From contig CAVZOJ010000011.1 in assembly GCA_963776845.1 (NCBI GenBank), forward strand, positions 186,001 to 250,000: a stretch of 64,000 bases of DNA, given 5' to 3'. Under the pieces are notes generated by a model. That model searched no databases. It saw only the letters and a program-made list of their open reading frames with translations, and was not told the DNA's origin. Source of the DNA: Roseitranquillus sp963776845 (lineage in GTDB: Bacteria > Pseudomonadota > Alphaproteobacteria > Rhodobacterales > Rhodobacteraceae). The first letter of the stretch is position 1; each line of letters opens with the position of its first letter. A program made the translations under genes and the position numbers. Of this stretch, positions 17,286-26,911 are shown piece after piece.

Positions 17286-17576
17286 CCGGGCGGGCGACGC
17301 GGGGCCAATGCGGAGACCGCGCGTCGCCGGCGGCACGGCTTCTCGGCCATCGCCGGCGCGCCGCGATTTGGTCCGTTGACGACAAGACACTGGGACCGAA
17401 TGGGTTCGTGGGTGCATGGGGCGGACGGCGAGGAATGCTTCGGTATCATCGGGGCAATCACCGCCACACGCGATGCCCGACCGGCTCCCAGCTTCAGGCT
17501 TCAGGCGGCTGACCGAAGGCGCCTGCAAGCCCAAGGCTAAAACAACCGCAGGCGCGCGCCTATGGAAGCTCGGAAT
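17286..17576. other. Intergenic region between ctpA and the YggS-like gene, no gene seen
   Basis: Two plus/minus genes converge across 291 bases. The open frames here have no family resemblance. I see no strong terminator. rppH, often next to ctpA in relatives, is not present. Confidence 0.4.
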
Positions 17577-18230
17577 CTAGTCCGTTGGCCGCTCGCCGAA
17601 GATCGCCGAACCGACCCTGACGTGCGTGGCTCCTGCCGCGATAGCAGACTCGAAGTCGCCGCTCATCCCCATGGACAGACCGCTCAGACCGTTGCGCTCT
17701 GCCAGGGTCGCGAGCAACGCAAAGTGTGTCGCCGGATCCTCTTCCGCCGGGGGCAGGCACATGAGTCCCACGACGGGGAGCTCCAGCGACCGGCACTGCG
17801 CCACGAAGTCATCTGTGTCGCCGGGGGAAATCCCTGACTTCTGCGGCTCGTCCCCGGTGTTCACTTGGACGAAGAGGTCCGGGCATGCGCCGGTCTCGTG
17901 CGCCAGTCGGGCCAGGGTCTTGGCTAGCTTGAGACGGTCGAGCGAGTGGATCGCCTCGAACAGGTCCATTGCCTGGCGGGCCTTGTTGGTCTGAAGCGGG
18001 CCGACGAGATGCACCGAGACGCCCTCGAACCGTTCGGTGAGCGGCGGCCAGCGCTCGGCGGCCTCCTGGACGCGGTTCTCGCCGAAGAGCCGATGGCCGG
18101 CCTCCAGCACGTCGACGACGCGATCCGCCGGCTGCTTCTTGGACACCGCGATCAGCTGGACCGAACCGGCCTCGCGACCTGCGGCAGCCTCTGCGGCGCC
18201 GATCCGCTCCTTGATGTGCTTCAACGACAT
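17577..18230 (-). CDS. YggS family pyridoxal phosphate-binding protein
   Basis: PLP homeostasis protein (PLPBP/YggS/PROSC family, 217 residues), a single alanine-racemase-like barrel without known catalysis. AVSKKQ places the PLP lysine at Lys31; FGENRVQEA, HLVGPLQTNK, IHSLDR, VNTGDEPQKSG, LMCLPP and LSMGMSGDFESAI are family signatures ending in GSAIFGER. Start ATG 18230 fits the family N terminus. It is downstream of the porin gene but separated by a good terminator. Confidence 0.94.
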   Translation of the reverse strand: MSLKHIKERIGAAEAAAGREAGSVQLIAVSKKQPADRVVDVLEAGHRLFGENRVQEAAERWPPLTERFEGVSVHLVGPLQTNKARQAMDLFEAIHSLDRLKLAKTLARLAHETGACPDLFVQVNTGDEPQKSGISPGDTDDFVAQCRSLELPVVGLMCLPPAEEDPATHFALLATLAERNGLSGLSMGMSGDFESAIAAGATHVRVGSAIFGERPTD

Positions 18231-18263
18231 GCGCGGAAGGTCAGCACGCGGGGGCGGAAAAGA

Positions 18264-18290
18264 AAAGAGCGGGCACGAGGCCCGCTCTTT
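18264..18290 (-). terminator. Rho-independent terminator of the porin gene
   Basis: AAAGAGCGGGC (18264-18274) pairs perfectly with GCCCGCTCTTT (18280-18290) around a 5-base loop. Read on minus the hairpin is followed by TTTCTTTT, a good U-tract. It begins 23 bases after the porin stop codon. Confidence 0.85.
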
Positions 18291-18312
18291 CCAAAGAACC
18301 GATCCGGGTGGA

Positions 18313-19458
18313 TCAGAAGTTCATCGCTACGCCGAACGAGTAGTTCGAGAAGTCGGTTTCGCCGATGGTGTTATGGCTGTAGCCCGCCTGCAGCTCGGCA
18401 CCGCCGCCGAGATCGTAGTTCGCGATCAGGCCGTAACCCTCGGAGTCGAACCCGATCACGCCCCAGTCTTCGAAGTGACCCCAGTTGGCCGAAACCAGGA
18501 GCGCGTCCCACTCGTAGCCGACGGCAAAGCCGTAGTACGTGCCGTCATCTTCGTTCACGTCGCTGTCGTTGGTACGGTTCGAGTAGCTCGCGATCACCTG
18601 GACACCGTTCGACATCGCCAAGTCGCCCGAAATACCCCAGATCGTGGAGTCGTACTCGTCCTCGTCGTCGAGTTCGTCCAATGAGCCGGACACGACGGAA
18701 TTGAGCGCGCCGCTGATCGTCTGGACAGCAGCGCCGACCGTCATGTCGAAGCCGTTGCCGGCGTAGGAGTACTTGGCACCGAGGCCGAGAATGGGGTCAC
18801 TGTTGCCGAGGTCGTCGATCTCGCCCGAGATCGCAACAGCGAAGTCGCCGAATGCATACTCATAACGGGCGATCTGACCGTCGTAGAAGCCGTCGAGACC
18901 AGCGTTGCTGTTCCAGCCCGCGTTCTCTTCGTTGTCGGTGAGCGAGCCGCCGATCGACGTTTCGGTCAATGCCCAGTCGAGCGCGCCGTCGACGTCGCCC
19001 ATGTACAGGGCACCGAACGCACCGCGGATGTAGATCTCTTCACCGCCCTGAAGGGCATTATCGAACGCCGGTGAGCCGCCGAAGGTCACGTCGCGAATGC
19101 TGCCGCCTTCGGGGCGGTTGACGATCTGACCTTCGTTGATCTGGATGTCCTCGATCTCACCGTCTTCGCCCCGGATGAGCCGGATGCCGCGCTCACTGCC
19201 GTCGGTCTCGTCGAGGTCGATGTTCGCGCCGAACTCCAGGCCGCCGTCAGTCTGGCCCGAGAAGATGAACTGCAGGTCGATGTCGGTGTGGAACTGCAGG
19301 TCGGAATCGTCGGTCAGGTCGTTGCCGAAGACACCCATTTCCGCGAAGCCGTCGAGCTCGATCGTCGCACCCGCATCGGAGCCGGTGTTGATCACGTCCG
19401 CCGTCGCCCAGCCGGCCGAGAAGGCCAGGGCGGTCGAGGCAAGAAGAACCTTCTTCAT
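18313..19458 (-). CDS. Rhodobacter-type outer-membrane porin
   Basis: Trimeric-type beta-barrel porin of the Porin_4 family (381 residues). A signal peptide MKKVLLASTALAFSAGWATA is followed by a mature chain of alternating strands rich in Gly, Asp and Tyr, very acidic, ending in the BAM-recognised phenylalanine (FGVAMNF). The ATG at 19458 has AGGGAAAA upstream; the in-frame ATG at 19473 is too far from it. The 5' leader holds an imperfect inverted repeat (CCAATCCGG / CCGAATTGG, 19490-19513). Probably strongly expressed and monocistronic. Confidence 0.92.
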   Translation of the reverse strand: MKKVLLASTALAFSAGWATADVINTGSDAGATIELDGFAEMGVFGNDLTDDSDLQFHTDIDLQFIFSGQTDGGLEFGANIDLDETDGSERGIRLIRGEDGEIEDIQINEGQIVNRPEGGSIRDVTFGGSPAFDNALQGGEEIYIRGAFGALYMGDVDGALDWALTETSIGGSLTDNEENAGWNSNAGLDGFYDGQIARYEYAFGDFAVAISGEIDDLGNSDPILGLGAKYSYAGNGFDMTVGAAVQTISGALNSVVSGSLDELDDEDEYDSTIWGISGDLAMSNGVQVIASYSNRTNDSDVNEDDGTYYGFAVGYEWDALLVSANWGHFEDWGVIGFDSEGYGLIANYDLGGGAELQAGYSHNTIGETDFSNYSFGVAMNF

Positions 19459-19690
19459 TTGGTTTTCCCTCATTCATTTCAGATGCACCCCAATCCGGGG
19501 AAAACCGAATTGGATGACCTCCTATGCGCGGCGGGAGCCGCCACAAGCAAGCGGACCCGGTTGCCCCGGCCAGCGAAGACCGAACGTTGGTGCAGCAAAG
19601 ACACAGGCCCGTTTCGTGGGGAAAGATCTTGTCGCCGGGTGAACCCGCCGTTAGTCAAACACCGCACTGGGACGGTGGAATTTGCGTAAC

Positions 19691-20154
19691 ATGAGCATTC
19701 CCGCGCGACGGAACATCATCGCCCTGATCGCGGCCTCCGCGGTCGCGGCCGGTTGCAGCCCCCGCGTCGGATCCGAAGCCGACCAGCTGCCGCAGCCGCC
19801 GGAGCGGAGGGAGACGATCTGGGACCTGTTCGGCGGCGGGCCGGACCCCAACGTCACCGTCGCGGTCAACCGCTACCTCTGGAACGCCAGCCTCGAAGTC
19901 CTGGACTTCATGCCGATCGAGACCGCCGATCCGTTCTCGGGCGTGATCGTCTTCGGCTACGGCACGCCGCCGGGATTCGGGCAGCGCCTATCGGGCGACG
20001 GTCCATGTGCGCGACCCGGCGCTCGACGCGCGGTCGCTGAGCGTCGCGATCCAGACGCGCGGCGGCCCCGCCAGCCTCGAGACCCAGCGCACCGTCGAGG
20101 ACGCGATCCTGACGCGCGCGCGCCAGCTGCAGGGCGCGGGACGCCGGGCTCTAG
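19691..20154 (+). CDS. DUF3576 lipoprotein, frameshifted twice
   Basis: Predicted outer-membrane or periplasmic lipoprotein of the DUF3576 family, usually next to leuS. The N terminus has a signal peptide with lipobox VAAGC (about 18-22). TIWDLFGGG, VNRYLWNASLEVLDF, GVIVFGYGTPPGFG and YRATVHVRDPALDARSL are family features. The frame breaks at about 19980 (extra G in CGGGCAGC) and at about 20139 (extra G in GCGGGACG). With both corrected, the protein is about 153 residues and ends at TAG 20152-20154. Without the second correction the frame reads straight into leuS. Confidence 0.8.
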
Positions 20155-20237
20155 GCGCCAGCCGACCCGCACCTCTGGACCCGCGTCCCGGCAGCGGCTA
20201 TCACCGCCGCCGGTCCGTCCTCACGCAAAGCCTCAGC

Positions 20238-22779
20238 ATGTCCCGCTACGATCCCGCCGTCATCGAACCGAAATGGCAGGCCGCGTGGGACGAGGCCGAG
20301 CTCTTCGCAGCACGTCGCGACCGCAGCCGTCCGAAATACTACGTGCTCGAGATGTTCCCCTACCCGTCGGGGCGCATCCATATCGGACACGTGCGGAACT
20401 ACACGATGGGCGACGTCATCGCCCGCTACAAGCGTGCCACCGGCCACGCCGTCCTGCACCCGATGGGCTGGGACGCCTTCGGGATGCCGGCGGAGAACGC
20501 GGCGATCGAACGCGGCGGCCATCCCGCGGACTGGACCTACGGCAACATCGCCGACATGCGCGCGCAGATGAAGCCCCTCGGCTTCTCGATCGACTGGAGC
20601 CGCGAGTTCGCCACCTGCGACCCCGCATACTACGGCCAGCAGCAGGCGCTGTTCCTCGACATGCTCGAGGCGGGATTCGTCTACCGCAAGCGCGGCGATG
20701 GTGAACTGGGACCCGGTCGACATGACCGTGCTCGCCAACGAACAGGTCATCGACGGCAAGGGCTGGCGCTCGGGCGCGCCGGTGGAACGTCGGGAACTGA
20801 CCCAGTGGTTCTTCCGCATCTCCGACATGGCGGACGAGCTGCTGGAGGCGCTCGACGGCCTCGACGCCTGGCCCGAGAAGGTCAAGCTCATGCAGCGCAA
20901 CTGGATCGGCAAGAGCCGGGGGCTGCAGCTCTCCTTCGGCCTCGTCGAGCCGTTCCACGGCCATGAGCGTGTGGAGGTCTTCACCACTCGTCCCGACACG
21001 CTGCGCGGCGCGTCCTTCATCGCCGTGGCGCCTGACCACCCTCTCGCCCGCGCGCTGGAAGCAGAGCGGCCGGAAGTGGCGGAGTTCTGCGCCGAATGCC
21101 GGCGACTCGGCACGTCGGAGGAGGCGCTCGAGACGGCCGAGAAGCTTGGCTTCGATACCGGACTGCGCGCCCGCTACCCGTTCGATACCGAGTGGGAGCT
21201 GCCGGTCTACATCGCAAACTTCGTGCTGATGGAATACGGCACGGGCGCCATCTTCGGTGTGCCGGCGCACGATCAGCGCGACCTCGACTTTGCGCGCAAG
21301 TACGACCTGCCGGTGATCGAGACCTTCGAGGCGGTGGATGGTCCGAAGCCGGTCGAGGACGAGGCCCTCGTGCCGGCGAAGGACCAGACTGTGCGTTACA
21401 CGCGCGCGCTCGCCGGCCCCGAGCTGCAGACCGCGAACGAGGCGATCGAGGCCGCCATCTCCTTCTGCGAGGAGCACGGCGTGGGCCAGGGTGTCACCCG
21501 CTTCCGCCTGCGCGACTGGGGGCTGAGCCGCCAGCGTTACTGGGGCTGCCCGATCCCGGTCGTGCATTGCGACTCCTGCGGCATTGTCCCGGAAAAGAAG
21601 GAGAACCTGCCGGTCGAGCTGCCCCGCGACGTCTCCCTCGACGAGCCGGGAAACCCGCTGGCGCGGCATCCGACCTGGTCCAGGACCGACTGCCCCGCCT
21701 GCGGCGGACCAGCAAGGCGCGAGACCGACACGATGGACACGTTCGTCGACTCGTCATGGTACTTCGCCCGCTTCACGTCACCGCGCGCCGCCACCCCGAC
21801 GGACATCGACGACGCGTCATACTGGATGAACGTCGACCAGTATATCGGCGGCATCGAGCACGCGATCCTGCACCTGCTCTACTCGCGCTTCTTCGCCCGC
21901 GCGATGCACCTCACCGGCCACCTGCCGGCGAGCGCGATCGAGCCGTTTGACGCGCTGTTCACTCAAGGAATGGTGACCCACGAAATCTACGCGACGCGCG
22001 ACACAAAGGACCGGCCCGTCTACCACCTGCCGTCGGAGGTAGAGGGCGGGCAACTCAAGGCCACCGGCCAGCCGGTCGAGGTCATCCCCTCGGCCAAGAT
22101 GTCGAAGTCGAAGAAGAACGTCGTCGACCCCGACGACATCGTCCGCGCTTACGGCGCCGATACGGTGCGGTGGTTCGTGCTCTCCGACAGCCCTCCCGAG
22201 CGTGACGTGGAATGGACCGCCGCAGGCGCGGAAGCCGCGAACAGGTTCCTCTCGCGGGTCTGGCGCATGGCGTTCGACCTTGCCGACGTAACGGACGACG
22301 CGCCATATCCCGATCTCGAACGGGCCACGGCGCGGGCAATCCACGACGTGACAGTGGGAATCGAGAGCTTCGGCTTCAACGCCGCGATCGCGCGGCTCTA
22401 TGCCTTCGCGAACACCATCTCCAGGTCCGACGCGCCGGACGGTGCCCGCCGGACAGCGCTGCGGGTGCTGGCGCAGCTCATGTCGCCGATGACGCCGCAC
22501 CTATCGGAGGACCTCTGGTCGATGCTCGGGGGAGAGGGGCTCGTCGGGGCGACGGACTGGCCGGTCGCCGACGCGGCGCTGCTGGTCGACGAGACGGTGA
22601 CGCTACCGATTCAGATCAACGGCAAGCGCCGATCCGAGATCGTCGTCCCGCGGGACGCCGAGCGCTCCGCGATCGAGGCAAAGGCGCTCGCCGACGATGT
22701 CGTGCAGCGCGCCCTCGGCGGCGGTGCGCCGAAAAAGCTCATCGTCGTGCCCGGGCGCATCGTCAATGTCGTGGTCTAG
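20238..22779 (+). CDS. leuS: Leucyl-tRNA synthetase, frameshifted once
   Basis: Class I synthetase charging tRNA-Leu, with an editing domain (CP1). The HIGH motif is at 48-51 (GRIHIGHVRNY) and KMSKS is at about residue 623 (AKMSKSKKNVVDPDD). The editing core and DSSWYFARF are present. One extra G at about 20694 (CGCGGCGATGG) breaks the frame just before VNWDPVD; removing it gives 846 residues, the normal length. The 3' end overlaps lptE by 14 bases. Confidence 0.95.
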
Positions 22780-23252
22780 GCGCGGCGTCCTGCTCGCCCT
22801 CGCGCTGGCCACTGGCTGCGGCTTCACGCCAGCGCTGGCGCCGCAAGGACCTGCAACGGGGTTCCGCGGCGCTTTCGAGTATGCCGTCCCCGCGACGCGG
22901 CCCGGCTTTTTCCTCACCCGGCGAGCTCGAGGATCAGTTGGGGTTGCCGCAAGCACCCACCTACAGGCTTCAGGTCGCGATCACGCAAGGGGCGCAAGTC
23001 ACCGGCATACCGGCAAACAACGTCACGGCACGCGCCAATATCATCGGCGAGGCCGAGTACTCGGTCGTCGACATCGCCACCGGCGCCGTGTTGCGACAGG
23101 GAAGTGTTCAGAGCTTCACCGGACTGTCGTCGACATCGACCACCGCGGCGACGCGGGCGGCGCTCGAAGACGCCGAGCGGCGGCTGATGGTCATCCTCGC
23201 GGATCGAATTGTCGCGGACCTCCTCGCCACGGCGGGAGCATGGCGCATTTGA
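22766..23252 (+). CDS. lptE: LPS assembly lipoprotein LptE, frameshifted once
   Basis: Outer-membrane lipoprotein that plugs LptD and helps insert lipopolysaccharide. A signal peptide with lipobox ALATGC (about 14-19) and GCGFTPALAP match the alphaproteobacterial family. The second half includes ELEDQLG, YRLQVAI and an ARANIIGEAEYSVVD stretch. One extra G at about 22920 (ACCCGGCGAG) breaks the frame; repair gives about 161 residues. Overlaps leuS by 14 bases and holA by 13, so it is translationally coupled to both. Confidence 0.88.
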
Positions 23253-24270
23253 AGGTCGCATCTCGCGACATCGCGGCCTTCTGCGCCAGACCCGCGCCAT
23301 CGTCTGCCGGCGGCCCTGATCTACGGCTCCGACGCGATGCGCGTCGCACTGCAGACGGCAAGAGATCGTTCGCGCGCTGGTCGGCCCGGCTGGCGAGGCC
23401 GAGATGCGCCTGACGCACCTTTCTCCCGCCGATCTGCGGGATGGTCCAGGGCGCCTGGCGGACGAGGTAAGGGCCTTGGGCTTCTTCTCCGGGCGGCGGG
23501 TGGTCGTCCTGGACGGCGCTGCGGACGCGCACGCGGTCGCGGTCACAAGCGCCTTGGACGGCTGGCAGGAGTCCGATGCGACACTGATCGTGACGGCGGG
23601 ATCTCTGAACGCGCGCTCCGCCCTGCGTAAGCTCTTCGAGGGGCATCGTTCTGCAGCGGCGATGGCTGTCTTCGATGACCCGCCTGACCGGGCGGAGATC
23701 GATACGCTCCTGTCGCAGGCGGGAATCGCCGCCTCGCGCGAAGCCGAGACGGCCCTGTTCGCTCTGGCGCAATCGCTCGATCCCGGGGACTTTCGGCAGA
23801 CCCTCGACAAGATCGCGCTCTACAAGCTCTCCGACGACGCCCCGCTGACGCCCGACGAGGTCGAGCTGATGGCGCCGGCGACCATCGAAGCTGCTCTCGA
23901 CGACGCCATCAACGCCGCCGCCGACGCAGAGGTGGAAAAGCTCGGGCCGCTGATGCAGAGGCTTGAGGCGCAAGGCACCACCCCGGTCGCGATCTGCATC
24001 GCCGCCGGCCGGCACTTCCGCAGCCTCTTCGTCGCCGCGGCCGACCCCGCCGGCCCCGCGGCGGCTCTGGGGCGGATGCGCCCCCCGGTATGGGGCGTGC
24101 GGCGTGACCGGATGCGCCGCCAGGCGACGGACTGGGGTGCGACGAAACTCGACGCAGCGATCCGCCTGATCGTGGACACCGACCTGACGCTGCGCTCATC
24201 CTCGCAGGCGCCGGCCATGGCGGTCATGGAGCGGGCGCTGATCCGCCTTGCGATGATGGCTCGGCGTTGA
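23240..24270 (+). CDS. holA: DNA polymerase III subunit delta, frameshifted twice
   Basis: Clamp-loader wrench subunit that opens the beta clamp. From ATG 23240 the frame gives LKVASRDIAAFC, then breaks at about 23310 (extra G in GCCGGCGGCC), continues as ALIYGSDAMRVAL, and breaks again at about 23355 before RQEIVRALVG. The remaining 280 residues from 23404 are intact and match HolA (ALFALAQSLDPGDFRQTLDKIALY, DAINAAADAE, HFRSLF). Repaired length is about 342 residues, the family norm. Last gene of the leuS-lptE-holA set; its 3' end overlaps the convergent flavoprotein gene by 47 bases. Confidence 0.88.
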
Positions 24271-25478
24271 GCACCCATTCCGCGGCGGACCGGCCGGCGC
24301 GGCGCCCCGTGGCGAGGCACGCCGTCAACAGGTAGCCGCCGGTCGGCGCCTCCCAGTCGATCATCTCTCCGGCCACGAAGACGCCCGGAGCGTCCCGCAG
24401 CATCAACCGATCGTCGAGGCCGCCCCACCCGACGCCTCCGGCGGTGGAGATCGCTTCGTCCATCGGGCGCACACCGGCGTAGGCGACCGGCACCGCCTTT
24501 GCCAAAGCGGCGAGTGCCGGCCCGTCTGGCAACGGGCGCCCGAACTCGTGCAGCACCGCAAGGCGGGCTGGATCAAGGCGCAGTGCCCGCCTGAGATGCG
24601 CCGACGTGGTTGCCTTGCCGCGCGGCCGTGCCAGCCGAGCGGCGACGGCCTCGACGGAGAGGTCCGGTACGAGATCGATCGTGAGCGGGGCCGCGTCGCG
24701 CAGCGCCGGCGTCAAGGGATAGATGCCGCCGCCCTCGAGCCCGCGTGCGGAGATCACCGCCTCGCCGCGGCTCTCCAACCCGCCGGCCCGGAACAGCACT
24801 GCTTTCAGGGGCGTGCCGAATTGCCCGGCCATCTTGTCGCTCCACGCGATGTCGATGCCGGCGTTGGACGGACGGAAGGGGACGACTGGCACCCCGCTTG
24901 CGGCAAGCCAAGGCACCCAGGCACCGTCCGACCCGAGACGCCGCCAGCTCGCACCGCCGAGGGCGAGCACAATGGCCCGCGGCTCAACGACCCTGCGCCC
25001 CTCGAACGTCTCGAATGTCGGGGATGCGAGGTCGCCGTCCCACCTCCAGGACGTTCGGATGTGCACCCCCAGCGCATCGAGCCGCGAGAGCCACGCCCTG
25101 AGGAGAGGCGACGCTTTCATAGCGCGGGGGAACACGCGCCCGGTCGAGCCGACGAACGTCTCCTGCCCCAGTTCCTCCGCCCACCGCCGCACCGCCTCTG
25201 GTCCGAAGTCCGAGAGGGCGGACAGAAGGTTGTCCTCGCCGTAGGCTGCGGCGAACCGGTCCGCAGGTTCCATCTTGGTGAGGTTCAGACCGGCCTTACC
25301 GGCCATCAGGAACTTGCGGCCGACCGTTGGCATTGCGTCGGCGAGCAGGACGCCCAGCTTGGCGCGGCCCAGCATCTCGGCGGCCATCAGCCCCGCCGGC
25401 CCCCCGCCGATCACGAGCGCATCGACCCGCTCCGCCCCGCTTGCCGCGGCGGCGCTCAGGCCCAGACTCCGCTGCCAT
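24224..25478 (-). CDS. TIGR03862/HI0933-like flavoprotein (NAD(P)/FAD-dependent oxidoreductase), frameshifted near the start
   Basis: FAD protein of the HI0933/BaiN-like group, about 417 residues when repaired. The dinucleotide fold is VIGGGPAGLMAAEMLG near the N terminus, followed by GRKFLMAGKAGLNLTK and, late, GVFVAGEMIDWEAPTGGYLL. No ATG/GTG precedes the FAD motif in its own frame. ATG 25478 is in the other frame, and removing one base of the CCC at 25461-25463 joins it in frame, so I take that as the start. It then shares the CCATGG palindrome with the HNH gene start on the opposite strand. Confidence 0.85.
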
Positions 25479-25776
25479 GGCCCAGCCCGATCACCCGACG
25501 TGCGCCCTGTGCGGCCGCCCGATTCCGCCCGAGGCGCGCCAGAGCCTGCATCACCTCGTCCCAAAGCTCCGCGGCGGCAAGGGCGGGCCGACGGTGCTCC
25601 TCCACCAGATCTGCCACAACGAGATTCACGCGGCGCTGAGCGAGACGGAGCTCGCGCGCGCCTACGCGACGCCCGAGGCGCTGCGCGCTCATCCGCGTCT
25701 GTCCCGGTTCGTCCGCTGGTTGAGGAAGAGGCCGCCGACCTTCCACGCACCCACGGCAAGACGTGGCCGTCGCTGA
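25477..25776 (+). CDS. HNH endonuclease domain protein
   Basis: Small (99-residue) HNH-fold protein. CALCGRPIP supplies a Cys pair, SLHHLVPKLRGGKGGPTVLL the first histidines, and QICHNEIHAALSE the closing His-Asn-His pattern. This type is chromosomal and widespread in Rhodobacterales with no known role; nothing nearby suggests restriction or a mobile element. Start ATG 25477 lies in CCATGG, which also holds the ATG of the divergent flavoprotein gene, so its promoter and ribosome site must lie inside that gene. Confidence 0.85.
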   Translation: MAQPDHPTCALCGRPIPPEARQSLHHLVPKLRGGKGGPTVLLHQICHNEIHAALSETELARAYATPEALRAHPRLSRFVRWLRKRPPTFHAPTARRGRR

Positions 25777-26034
25777 GCCGCTCACGGGGGTGCAGCTGTC
25801 GACGGGGCCCAGCGCGTGCCGCTCGCAGCCAGCGCAGATAACTGCGAGCGCCTTGGCTGGACCACCGGTTGCTCCGGGGCCGGGCCATTGGTCCGCGAAC
25901 ATCGTTCCTTCACTTGACGCCGATGGGCGCGATGATGGCCACCGAGTCGACGGCACCGATTGTCCCAGGCCCGCGCGCGTCGGGGTGGTACGCCTGTGCA
26001 GCCGAGAGCCCGGGGCCGCATCACGCGGTGCGGA
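25777..26034. other. Gap between HNH gene and SDR gene, no gene recognised
   Basis: Both neighbours point into this 258-base gap. Open frames cross it on both strands (one on minus has several cysteines), but none resembles a family or has a convincing ribosome site. I see no repeat or terminator. Confidence 0.35.
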
Positions 26035-26790
26035 TCAGACAAGGCCGACGCGGCGGCGGATGCCTTCATCCCTCAGGCTCACCTCCTGGCCGACGAACTC
26101 CTCGCCCGCGGGGCCGGCGAGCCAGACCAGCGCCCGCGCCGGCCATTCGGGCGGGATGTGGTCGCTCCAGTCGAGCTGGCTGACGCGGTTGATGCCGGAC
26201 GCCTTGATCTGCCGCTGCATCTCGGTCGCGACGGTCCCGGGCGAAAGGCCGATGGCGCGGATGCCCTTCTCGCGGTACTCCCGGTCGACGCATCGCAACA
26301 GCATCGCCGCCCCCGCCTTCGACGCGCAGTATTGGCTCCAACCCTCGTTCGGACCGGATGCCGCGCCTGACGAGATGTTGATGATCGTGCCGCCACCATG
26401 CTCCAGCATCACCGGCAGCGCCGCGCGGGTCGTGTGGAAGACGCCCTTGAGGTTGACGTCAATCGCCTGCCCCCACGCCTCGGGATCGACCGCCTCCATC
26501 AGCGCGATCGGCTCGATTACACCCGCATTGTTGATCAGAACGTGAAGACCGCCGAAGGTCGCCAGCGCCGCGTCCATCGCCGCATCCACCTCCCAGAAGC
26601 GGGTGACGTCACATGGTACGGCAAGGGCGCGGTCGGGGCCGATCTCGCCGGCGATCTCGGCGATGTTCTCCTCGCGACGGGCGAGCAGCACGACGTTCGC
26701 GCCCGCTTCGGCGAACGCGCGCGCCGCAGCCGCTCCGATACCGCTGCTCGCGCCCGTCACGACGACCGTGCGGCCTGTCTGATCGGCCAT
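26035..26790 (-). CDS. SDR family oxidoreductase
   Basis: Short-chain dehydrogenase/reductase (251 residues). TGASSGIG (13-20) is the cofactor motif, LARREE after strand 2 suggests NADP preference, NNAG (about 90-93), catalytic Ser in INISSG and the YCASK Tyr-Lys pair (about 157-161) complete the active site. The substrate cannot be told from sequence. It is divergent from the DUF2125 gene, 121 bases away. Confidence 0.93.
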   Translation of the reverse strand: MADQTGRTVVVTGASSGIGAAAARAFAEAGANVVLLARREENIAEIAGEIGPDRALAVPCDVTRFWEVDAAMDAALATFGGLHVLINNAGVIEPIALMEAVDPEAWGQAIDVNLKGVFHTTRAALPVMLEHGGGTIINISSGAASGPNEGWSQYCASKAGAAMLLRCVDREYREKGIRAIGLSPGTVATEMQRQIKASGINRVSQLDWSDHIPPEWPARALVWLAGPAGEEFVGQEVSLRDEGIRRRVGLV

Positions 26791-26911
26791 CCAGATCTCC
26801 CTCTTTTCACGTGGCGTATCCCGGGGGCGACAGACGGTCCAGTGTGGATGCCCTTGACCCGCGGCACGCCGCGGTCGAAGTGAAGAGCCAGAGCGACAGG
26901 AAGGTACCGAG

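Noticed and set aside
19973..20240. Natural fusion of the DUF3576 protein with LeuS
   Set aside because: The frames join only because an extra G at about 20139 hides the stop TAG at 20152-20154; LeuS has its own start and the families are separate genes elsewhere.
24548..25639. 363-codon plus-strand frame opposite the flavoprotein gene
   Set aside because: Arg/Pro/Gly-rich shadow of a clear minus-strand protein with FAD motifs.
25456..25956. Minus-strand frame with several cysteines between SDR and HNH genes
   Set aside because: The cysteines do not form a recognisable zinc-binding pattern, it overlaps the HNH gene and has no ribosome site.
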